NCBI GenBank assembly: GCA_002315255.1
Contig: DCGM01000050.1
Location: 1-7,512, forward strand
Length of the DNA stretch: 7,512 nucleotides
Origin: Lachnospiraceae bacterium UBA1778
GTDB taxonomy: Bacteria > Bacillota > Clostridia > Lachnospirales > Lachnospiraceae
Reading direction: 5' to 3'
Shown: piece after piece, positions 1 to 5,438 of the stretch
Numbering within the stretch: position 1 is the stretch's first letter
Layout of the letters: every line of letters starts with the position of its first letter
Position numbers and translations under genes: made by a program
The notes under the pieces: model-generated
Seen by the model: only the letters and a program-made list of their open reading frames with translations
The model's database searches: none
Told to the model about the DNA's origin: nothing

Positions 1-298
1 GACGAATCTGTTCGGGAGAGGCCGGGGTTGTCCCTTCGTTTACCATAATGCGGACCACCCGGTTCTCCTGAATGGTAAATTTCACGCACATAGTGACGTC
101 AGGCATAATAGCATCACGGATTCCGTTTGTGATACGGGTATATTCGTTATCGACATCCGAAAGGCCGACTGCATTGCCCTCATTATCGATTCCGACATAC
201 ACGATTCCGCCGTCCGTGTTCGCGAAGGCGATAACTTCTTTATAGATTTCTTCTGTAAACTGAGCCTTGAATTCGATATTTTCGGTTTCAAAATCCAT
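1..298 (-). CDS. AlbA_2 (Schlafen-type) putative DNA/RNA-binding protein, 5' part only
   Basis: The reading frame begins at an ATG at 298-296 and stays open to the left edge, so only about the first 99 residues are visible. The N-terminus reads MDFETENIEFKAQFTEEIYK, followed by EVIAFANTDGG, VYVGIDNEGN and NGIRDAIMPDVT. This is the typical opening of the AlbA_2/Schlafen family, often annotated as RecG-like helicase-related or transcriptional regulator. These are cytoplasmic proteins thought to bind nucleic acid, with no agreed reaction. A strong AGGAGG site (306-311) seven bases upstream supports the start. The gene has its own promoter, preceded by 10-bp repeats that may be an operator. Oddity: near the left edge the protein goes from VNEG straight to TTPASPEQIR. 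Family members usually have about 20-25 extra residues there (a PYYL...KG...GVYVRxG segment), so an in-frame deletion is suspected. Family assignment is good; function is unknown and the gene may be impaired. Confidence 0.8.
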   Translation of the reverse strand, partial: MDFETENIEFKAQFTEEIYKEVIAFANTDGGIVYVGIDNEGNAVGLSDVDNEYTRITNGIRDAIMPDVTMCVKFTIQENRVVRIMVNEGTTPASPEQIR

Positions 299-332
299 GT
301 TATTTCCTCCTGTTTACAGTTATCTAAATGAT

Positions 333-360
333 AGTATACCTATCTTTTTCACTTTGTCAA
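333..360 (-). promoter_or_regulatory. Sigma-A promoter of the AlbA_2 gene, with dyad over the -10
   Basis: On the minus strand a perfect TTGACA (-35, 360-355) and TATACT (-10, 338-333) are separated by 16 bases. An inverted repeat GATAG-N5-CTATC (330-344) overlaps the -10 and could be an operator. The 8-mer AAATGATA (plus strand) occurs at 326-333 and again at 359-366, so the same TGATA core flanks both sides of the promoter core. The promoter assignment is firm; the operator role is inferred. Confidence 0.8.
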
Positions 361-430
361 ATGATAATCAGTGATAATTTGTGATAATTTGTGATAATTC
401 GTGAATTTTTGTGAAAACCGGTGATTTCGC
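361..430. repeat. Seven tandem 10-bp repeats, GTGATAATTT type, abutting the -35
   Basis: Read on the plus strand in steps of ten from 361, the units are ATGATAATCA, GTGATAATTT, GTGATAATTT, GTGATAATTC, GTGAATTTTT, GTGAAAACCG and GTGATTTCGC. All begin with (A/G)TGA, and the four nearest the promoter share TGATAAT. The period is about one DNA helical turn, so the AATT blocks fall on one face of the helix. The array lies exactly between the nagB terminator and the -35 box of the AlbA_2 gene. It could be a cooperative operator, a curved or UP-element-like activator, or a decaying simple repeat. The repeat is directly visible; its function is inferred. Confidence 0.85.
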
Positions 431-432
431 CG

Positions 433-462
433 AAAAATCCCCGCCCAGGTCGGGCGGGGATT
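433..462 (-). terminator. Intrinsic terminator of the glmM-nagB operon
   Basis: On the minus strand an 11-bp GC-rich stem (436-446 with 452-462, core CCCCGCCC/GGGCGGGG) closes a 5-base loop. The stem ends in AT pairs and runs directly into TTTTT (437-433). It lies about 90 bases downstream of the nagB stop codon and points the same way, so it ends the operon. The plus-strand side has a TTTTTT run only about 12 bases after the stem (475-480) and no gene needing termination, so the minus-strand call is preferred. Confidence 0.9.
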
Positions 463-518
463 CGGTATAAACTGTTTTTTAAGTTTTCGCTATGATATCC
501 GAAATCGTTCCGGGGCAT

Positions 519-586
519 CTCAGCCCTGGTAACCAATCCGGTCCGCGAGTGCCTCAGCCCTGGTAACCGATCCGGTCCGCGAGCGC
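519..586. repeat. 34-bp tandem duplication of the nagB 3' end
   Basis: Positions 519-552 and 553-586 are head-to-tail copies of a 34-base unit with two mismatches (535/569 and 550/584). The unit covers the last 11 codons or so of nagB and its stop codon. On the minus strand the first copy encountered (586-553) is used by the gene. The second lies just past the TGA and is untranslated, because 34 is not a multiple of three and the stop already intervenes. The encoded protein is therefore unaffected. Confidence 0.95.
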
Positions 587-1285
587 CTTTTCAATGATAA
601 CGACAGCGTCGCGATGCATCCGCATAAAAGTCGCCGGGCAGTGCGGGTCGATCTTATCGGACAGGAGCAGGCGTTTCGCCGCTTCTTCCTTGTTTCCGCC
701 GATGATCATGAGGAGCTTCCGCGCCTTCATGATATTTCCCATTCCCATCGTCAGCGCGCGGGTCGGGACTTCCTCTTTCGATGCGAAGAAGCGCTTGTTC
801 GCTTCAATCGTCGAATCCTCGAGCGTCTCTTCATGCGCGCACTCATAAAGCGTGTCGCCGGGCTCATTGAAGCCTAAGTGGCCGTCCGGACCGACGCCCA
901 GCACCTGAACCGCGATATCCGCTTTATCGAGGACTTCATTGAATTCCTTTAAGTTCGCGGCGACGTCGCCCGTGCCTTTCGCGACATAGGTGTTCTTTTT
1001 GTCGATATTGATATGGTCGAAAAGGTTCGAATCCATGAAATAACGGTAGCTCTGCTCATGGGTTCCCGGCAGACCGACATATTCATCCAGGTTCACGGAA
1101 TGGACGCGTGAAAAATCGAGTCCTTCCTCCTTACAGCGGCGTGAAAGCTCCTGATACATCGCTACAGGGCTTGAGCCGGTCGCGAGGCCTAACGTGCACT
1201 CCGGATTTTCACGGACGATTTTTTCAATGACATCAGCGCCCTTCTTAGCGCCTTCCTGCATATCCTTAACAACTAAAACTTTCAT
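554..1285 (-). CDS. nagB: Glucosamine-6-phosphate deaminase
   Basis: A cytoplasmic isomerase/deaminase that converts glucosamine-6-phosphate to fructose-6-phosphate and ammonia, the entry of amino sugars into glycolysis. The protein is 243 residues, matching the short non-allosteric NagB class (Bacillus type) rather than the roughly 266-residue allosteric enterobacterial type. Visible motifs are the phosphate-binding loop LATGSSP (34-40), NLDEYVGL (65-72, with catalytic Asp67), THEQSYRYFM (75-84), and GPDGHLGFNEPG (132-143, with Asp134, His136 and Glu141 in the positions of the E. coli Asp141/His143/Glu148 set). The start is supported by a GGGAGGTGA site at 1291-1299. It is the last gene of a three-gene operon: the upstream gene's TAA overlaps this ribosome binding site, leaving a 13-base gap and likely translational coupling. 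Its 3' end is tandemly duplicated. Identification is very firm. Confidence 0.96.
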   Translation of the reverse strand: MKVLVVKDMQEGAKKGADVIEKIVRENPECTLGLATGSSPVAMYQELSRRCKEEGLDFSRVHSVNLDEYVGLPGTHEQSYRYFMDSNLFDHINIDKKNTYVAKGTGDVAANLKEFNEVLDKADIAVQVLGVGPDGHLGFNEPGDTLYECAHEETLEDSTIEANKRFFASKEEVPTRALTMGMGNIMKARKLLMIIGGNKEEAAKRLLLSDKIDPHCPATFMRMHRDAVVIIEKALADRIGYQG

Positions 1286-1298
1286 GGATTCACCTCCC

Positions 1299-1970
1299 TT
1301 AATCTACGCGCTTCTCCACAATCTCCCCGTCGCGCTTCCAGATCGAGTTCGCAGGAACGGTCCCGCGGACGCAGGAAGTCGGGTAAATATTCGAGTTCCG
1401 GCCGATTACGGTGCCCGGATTCAGGACAGAATTGCAGCCGACCTCGACATGGTCGCCAAGCATGGCGCCGATCTTATGAAGGCCGGTTTCCATCGTTTCC
1501 GTGCCGTCCTTAATGAGAATATCCTTTTTGTCGCTCTTCACGTTCGACGTGATCGAGCCCGCGCCCATATGCGAATAATAGCCGAGGATCGAATCGCCGA
1601 CATAATTAAAATGCGGCACCTGGACATGGTCAAACAGGATGACGTTCTTTAATTCCGTGGAGTTTCCGACGACGCAGTCCTCGCCGACGAGCGCGGAGCC
1701 GCGGACGAAGGCGCATTGACGGACTTCCGTCCGATGCCCGATGATGCACGGACCGGCAATGTATGCCGATGGGAAAACGGTCGCATCCTTCGCGATCCAG
1801 ACGTCCTCCGCCGGATGGTCAAACTCCTCTTCCGGAAGCGTCGCACCGATTTTCCGGATCAATTCTTTAATCCCCTTCAGGGCCTGGAACGGGTATTCAA
1901 ATTCCTGTAAATACGCCGCTGCGGCCGGATAGGTATGGGAAAAATCGTAAAGATCAGCTGTCTTAAACAT
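1299..1970 (-). CDS. Left-handed beta-helix acyltransferase, GlmU C-terminal-like (probable sugar-phosphate N-acetyltransferase)
   Basis: A 223-residue protein with hexapeptide-repeat character from about residue 55 to the end (for example VWIAKDATVFPSAYIAGPCI, then VGNSTELKNVI and VEVGCNSVLNPGTVIG). Such proteins fold as trimeric left-handed beta-helices that use acetyl-CoA. The segment VPHFNYVGDS (118-127) matches the GlmU active-site region GHLTYLGD, keeping the catalytic-type His120 and Tyr123. GAGSITSN (136-143) matches GAGTITCN, keeping Asn143. The C-terminal half most resembles the acetyltransferase domain of archaeal-type bifunctional sugar-1-phosphate enzymes, but the nucleotidylyltransferase domain is absent; residues 1-55 are too short to replace it. 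Sitting between glmM and nagB with 11- and 13-base gaps, it most likely acetylates glucosamine-1-phosphate (inferred). The start is backed by AGGAGGGAG (1974-1982). Another acyl acceptor is possible. Confidence 0.85.
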   Translation of the reverse strand: MFKTADLYDFSHTYPAAAAYLQEFEYPFQALKGIKELIRKIGATLPEEEFDHPAEDVWIAKDATVFPSAYIAGPCIIGHRTEVRQCAFVRGSALVGEDCVVGNSTELKNVILFDHVQVPHFNYVGDSILGYYSHMGAGSITSNVKSDKKDILIKDGTETMETGLHKIGAMLGDHVEVGCNSVLNPGTVIGRNSNIYPTSCVRGTVPANSIWKRDGEIVEKRVD

Positions 1971-1981
1971 CTTCTCCCTCC

Positions 1982-3343
1982 TTACCGGATTTTCCGAAGA
2001 TGGCCGGATTTCCGCATCGCATCGATAATATAGTTTACCTGGCGCTCGCAGGAATCAAATGTTCCCGCTTCCGACATGACGCGGAGAACCGGTTCGGTTC
2101 CGCTCGCACGAAGCAGGACGCGGCCGGTATCGCCAAGGCTGTCCGTGCATTCCTGCACCGCTGCCTTTACCGCCGGGTCTGCCAGCGTAAGCTCCTTATC
2201 GTCCACTTCCACATTCTTCATGACCTGCGGATACATCTCGCATGGAGCCGCCAGCGTGGAAAGCGGCATATTCGTGTCGATCATGACGGACATCAGCTTG
2301 ATTGCCGTAATCATGCCGTCTCCGGTATGACCGTATTTCCGGAAGATGATATGGCCGGACTGCTCGCCGCCGAGCACATGGCCGTTCTCTTTCATGTTTT
2401 CATAAACGAAACGGTCGCCTACACCCGTCTTTTCATACCGGATGTCAAGCGCGTCCAATGCCTTATAAAGGCCGAAGTTCGACATGATCGTCGTGACGAC
2501 GGTATCGTTCGTGAGCTGGTTCTTCTGTTTCATCCACTTCGCGCAGATGTACATGATCTTATCGCCGTTCACTTCGTTTCCGTTCTCGTCTACCGCGAGG
2601 CAGCGGTCCGCATCGCCGTCAAACGCGAAGCCTACGTCGAGCCGGTTTTCCTTCACGTATGCCTTTAAGGATTCGAGATGCGTCGAGCCGCATTTCCGGT
2701 TCACGTTCGTGCCGTCCGGCTCCGCATTGATCACATAAGTCTTCGCGCCTAATGCGTCAAAGACCGCCCGTGCGATCATCCATGCCGAACCGTTCGAGCA
2801 GTCGAGACCGACGCGGTAATTTTCAAACGAGCGCGTCGCAAGCGTCGTCAGATAGCCGATATAGCGGTTCCGGCCGTTATAAAAGTCAATCGTCTTTCCG
2901 ACCGCTTCGTCCGTCACATACGGAATGCTCAAAAGATCGCTGTCAATGTAGGCCTCGAGCTTCTCGATAAAGCTGTCCTCCATCTTTTCGCCGTCCTCGT
3001 TCATCAGCTTTAAGCCGTTGTCGAAGAAGGGATTATGCGACGCGGAAATCATCACGCCGCAGTCAAAATGCTCCGTCCGCGTGATATAGCTCACACAGGG
3101 AGTCGTCGTTACATGGAGGAGGTACGCGTCCGATCCGGACGAACAGATGCCTGCCGCCAATGCGTTTTCATACATATAAGAGGACCGGCGCGTGTCTTTT
3201 CCGATGACGATCTTCGCCGCTTCACCGTTATGTTTTTTCCGGAAATAATCCCCTAAAAATCTGCCTGTCTGAAACGCATGAAATGCTGTAAGTTCGCTGC
3301 CCGCGTGTCCGCGGAACCCGTCTGTACCAAAATACTTGCCCAT
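1982..3343 (-). CDS. glmM: Phosphoglucosamine mutase
   Basis: A cytoplasmic phosphohexomutase that converts glucosamine-6-phosphate to glucosamine-1-phosphate on the way to UDP-N-acetylglucosamine for peptidoglycan. The 453-residue length is normal for GlmM. All four family motifs are present: the opening FGTDGFRG (5-12); the phosphoserine loop ISASHNP (99-105) with Ser102, the same number as in E. coli GlmM; the Mg-binding loop DGDADR (242-247); sugar-binding GGEQSGH (325-331); and the phosphate-binding RASGTEP (412-418). The GEQSG form favours GlmM over phosphoglucomutase or phosphomannomutase. The start has an AAAGGAG site (3352-3358) eight bases upstream. It is first in the operon, driven by the promoter at 3413-3441 through a leader of about 60 bases, and divergent from rqcH. 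No glmS-type ribozyme is seen. Identification is very firm. Confidence 0.96.
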   Translation of the reverse strand: MGKYFGTDGFRGHAGSELTAFHAFQTGRFLGDYFRKKHNGEAAKIVIGKDTRRSSYMYENALAAGICSSGSDAYLLHVTTTPCVSYITRTEHFDCGVMISASHNPFFDNGLKLMNEDGEKMEDSFIEKLEAYIDSDLLSIPYVTDEAVGKTIDFYNGRNRYIGYLTTLATRSFENYRVGLDCSNGSAWMIARAVFDALGAKTYVINAEPDGTNVNRKCGSTHLESLKAYVKENRLDVGFAFDGDADRCLAVDENGNEVNGDKIMYICAKWMKQKNQLTNDTVVTTIMSNFGLYKALDALDIRYEKTGVGDRFVYENMKENGHVLGGEQSGHIIFRKYGHTGDGMITAIKLMSVMIDTNMPLSTLAAPCEMYPQVMKNVEVDDKELTLADPAVKAAVQECTDSLGDTGRVLLRASGTEPVLRVMSEAGTFDSCERQVNYIIDAMRKSGHLRKIR

Positions 3344-3412
3344 TTAGAGAACTCCTTTCCTCTGCCTGTCCGCTCATGCGGAATCGCAGAAATCCTAATC
3401 AAAAACAGGAAA

Positions 3413-3441
3413 ATTATACTCCAAAACCGGCTGTCGGTCAA
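3413..3441 (-). promoter_or_regulatory. Sigma-A promoter of the glmM operon
   Basis: On the minus strand TTGACC (-35, 3441-3436) and a perfect TATAAT (-10, 3418-3413) are spaced by exactly 17 bases. An A9 tract (3450-3442) sits directly upstream of the -35 like an UP element. The predicted leader to the glmM ATG is about 60 bases and contains only a small hairpin (TCCGC-TCAT-GCGGA, 3369-3382). Confidence 0.88.
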
Positions 3442-3488
3442 TTTTTTTTTGAGGATGACGAACATTTTTTTAAAGACGCCGCGTTTTT
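3442..3488. other. Phased T/A-tracts between divergent promoters
   Basis: Plus-strand T-tracts of 9 (3442-3450), 7 (3465-3471) and 5 bases (3484-3488) have centres about 22 and 18 bases apart, close to two helical turns each. They fill the space between the -35 boxes of glmM and rqcH. Such spacing is expected to curve the DNA and may assist both promoters. The tracts are seen directly; the effect is inferred. Confidence 0.5.
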
Positions 3489-3494
3489 ATCCCC

Positions 3495-3523
3495 TTGCCC
3501 CGTTCTCTAATATAGGGTATAAT
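3495..3523 (+). promoter_or_regulatory. Sigma-A promoter of rqcH
   Basis: TTGCCC (-35, 3495-3500) and a perfect TATAAT (-10, 3518-3523) are separated by 17 bases. The expected transcript would start near 3530 and give a leader of about 30 bases containing GAGGGAAG (3549-3556) before the rqcH ATG. Confidence 0.8.
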
Positions 3524-3559
3524 GAGATGGATTATATTTATCGGTAATGAGGGAAGAAA

Positions 3560-5314
3560 ATGGCTTTTGACGGCATCCTTGTACATGCCTTGGCAAACGA
3601 ACTGAATCAGGCGCTTTCGGACGGACATATCCAGAAAATCGCGCAGCCGGAGCCCGAGGAGCTCCTGCTCTCCGTGAAGACGCCGGCCGGCCTCTTCCGC
3701 GTGCTGATGGCCGCCAATGCGTCGCTCCCCCTCGTCTATCTTTCGGATGATAACAAGCCCTCTCCGCTTTCTGCGCCGAACTTCTGCATGCTTTTACGGA
3801 AGCATATCGGAAGCGCGCGGATCATTGCGGTCACGCAGCCAGGGCTTGAGCGCGTGCTCGATATAAAGCTTGAGCACCTCGACGAGCTGGGCGATTTATG
3901 CGAGAAGCATCTTATGGTCGAGCTCATGGGAAAATACAGCAATATCATCTTTACGGACGGCGAAAACCGGATTCTCGACGCGATCCGCCATGTGCCGCCG
4001 ACCGTGAGTTCGGTCCGCACAGTCCTCCCGGGTTATAACTATTTTATCCCGGAAACACAAGGAAAAAAGGATTCCATGACCGAGACGCGGGAAAGCTTCC
4101 TTTCCACCATTAATGACAATGAAACGCTTTCAGAAGCGGTATGCAGGCACTATAACGGCTTCAGCACCCAGGCAGTCGCCGAGTTCCTCTTCGCAAACGG
4201 TTTCCGCGATGACCTCCGGGTGTCGGAGCTTACGGATAAAGGCGTATTTGCCGATGCGCTCTTCCGGTATTTTGACGAGATCAGGTCGAATTCCTTTGCG
4301 CCGTCAATCGCCTATGAGACCGGAGAAAACGACATTCTCCGGCCGGTCTCCTTCTCCGCAATGGCATTGCCAAGCTATGCGGCGCAGCCCGGAAAATATA
4401 CGGTAAAAACGTTTGATTCGCCGTCTCTTTTGCTCCGCGAATACTATAAAGAAAAGAACCTTCAGAACAATATGAAGCAGCGCTCGTACGACCTTCGGAA
4501 GGCGGTCCAGAACCTGCTCGAGCGCGCGGTGAAGAAGGCTTCCTTACAGGAAAAACAGCTAAAGGACGCGGAAACGCGGGAGCAGAACCGGCTGTTCGGC
4601 GAGCTTCTGACAGCGTATGCCTATAAGCTTCCAGTCGGCGAAAAATCGGTCGAAGCGGAAAACTATTATACCAATGAAACGGTCGTCATTCCGACGGATC
4701 CCGACCTTTCGATCGCAGATAACGCAAAGAAATACTACGAAAAATATACGAAGCAGAAGCGCACCTTTCAGGCGGTCTCCGAGCAGCTCGTCTCGACGCG
4801 CGAGGACATTGACTATCTGCAGTCCGTCCTCTGCTCGATCGACCTTTCGACAGAGGAGCAGGATCTGTCCGAAATCCGCGCGGAGCTTTCTGAGGGCGGG
4901 TACTTAAAACGGAGCACTAAAAAAGGAGCCTCCCGCCAGAAAACAAAGCCGTATCATTATGTTTCAAGCGACGGCTTCGACATCTATATCGGCCGGAACA
5001 ATACGCAGAATGATACGCTTACGTTCCGCTTCGCCGAAAATCAGGACTACTTCTTCCATGTGAAGAAGATGCCGGGCTCGCATGTCATTTTACAGACAGG
5101 CGGCCGGGAAGTCCCGGACCGGGCGTATGAGGAGGCAGCCGCGCTTGCGGTCTACTACTCTTCCGCGCGGGAAAGCGGCTCTGCGGAAGTCGATTATGTG
5201 CGGAAAAAAGAAGTGAAAAAACCGGCGAAAGCGAAGCCCGGCTTCGTCGTCTATTACACGAATTATTCGATGGTGGCCCGGGCGGATATCAGTGGGTTAC
5301 GCCGGCTCGCATAA
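3560..5314 (+). CDS. rqcH: RqcH / NFACT-family ribosome quality control protein
   Basis: A homologue of eukaryotic Rqc2/NEMF. In Bacillus, RqcH binds obstructed 50S subunits carrying peptidyl-tRNA and adds C-terminal alanine tails that mark the chain for degradation; older annotation calls the family fibronectin-binding protein A. The 584 residues fit the family. Order: NFACT-N domain opening MAFDGILVHALANELNQAL, with MGKYSNIIF (123-131) and DAIRHVPPTVSSVR (140-153); a helical and coiled-coil middle (about 300-430); and an NFACT-R domain (about 463-575) with DGFDIYIGRNN (471-481), FHVKKMPGSHVIL (499-511) and KKPAKAKPGFVVYYTNY. The family's conserved DR pair near residues 97-98 is Glu97-Arg98 here, a conservative change. 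The ATG has GAGGGAAG just upstream. It is followed after 124 bases, with no clear terminator between, by the PdaA-like gene, so the two may be co-transcribed. Confidence 0.93.
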   Translation: MAFDGILVHALANELNQALSDGHIQKIAQPEPEELLLSVKTPAGLFRVLMAANASLPLVYLSDDNKPSPLSAPNFCMLLRKHIGSARIIAVTQPGLERVLDIKLEHLDELGDLCEKHLMVELMGKYSNIIFTDGENRILDAIRHVPPTVSSVRTVLPGYNYFIPETQGKKDSMTETRESFLSTINDNETLSEAVCRHYNGFSTQAVAEFLFANGFRDDLRVSELTDKGVFADALFRYFDEIRSNSFAPSIAYETGENDILRPVSFSAMALPSYAAQPGKYTVKTFDSPSLLLREYYKEKNLQNNMKQRSYDLRKAVQNLLERAVKKASLQEKQLKDAETREQNRLFGELLTAYAYKLPVGEKSVEAENYYTNETVVIPTDPDLSIADNAKKYYEKYTKQKRTFQAVSEQLVSTREDIDYLQSVLCSIDLSTEEQDLSEIRAELSEGGYLKRSTKKGASRQKTKPYHYVSSDGFDIYIGRNNTQNDTLTFRFAENQDYFFHVKKMPGSHVILQTGGREVPDRAYEEAAALAVYYSSARESGSAEVDYVRKKEVKKPAKAKPGFVVYYTNYSMVARADISGLRRLA

Positions 5315-5356
5315 ATCATGGAAAGCGCCTCGCATTAGGCGGGCATATGAGCGCTT

Positions 5357-5423
5357 ACAGCGTGAGAAGGCCGCCTGCATTTGGCAGTCCGTCTACGCAA
5401 ACAGCGCGAGAAGGCCGCCTGCA
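5357..5423. repeat. 23-bp direct repeat between rqcH and the PdaA-like gene
   Basis: Positions 5357-5379 and 5401-5423 are two copies of ACAGCG(T/C)GAGAAGG followed by CCGCCTGCA, with one mismatch and a 44-base offset. The second copy ends just before the A-run and GGAG ribosome binding site of the next gene. The AGGCGG at 5337-5342 could pair with the CCGCCT of either copy (5371-5376 or 5415-5420), giving alternative leader folds. The repeat is certain; any regulatory role is speculative. Confidence 0.8.
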
Positions 5424-5438
5424 AAAAAAGGAGTTCGT

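Noticed and set aside
361..430. CRISPR array
   Set aside because: The units are 10 bp and contiguous with no spacers; this is a simple tandem repeat.
594..877. Plus-strand open frames opposite nagB
   Set aside because: They are antisense to a firmly identified gene, lack ribosome binding sites and encode no recognisable motif.
1194..1652. 152-codon plus-strand frame opposite the nagB/acetyltransferase junction
   Set aside because: It is a shadow of two confident genes, with no ribosome binding site and implausible composition.
2000..2668. 222-codon plus-strand frame opposite glmM
   Set aside because: Antisense to glmM, whose motifs are all intact; the long frame is a by-product of GC-biased codon positions.
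3344..3412. Possible glmS-type ribozyme or riboswitch in the glmM leader
   Set aside because: The leader is only about 60 bases with a single 5-bp hairpin, far too small for the glmS ribozyme core.
5326..5341. Terminator after rqcH (CGCCT-N6-AGGCG)
   Set aside because: The stem is only 5 bp and is not followed by a T-run, so read-through into the PdaA-like gene is more likely.
5292..5438. Extended N-terminus of the PdaA-like protein from a GTG at 5292
   Set aside because: It overlaps the rqcH coding end, lacks a ribosome binding site, and adds 49 residues before a normal membrane-anchor start that has a strong site at 5439.
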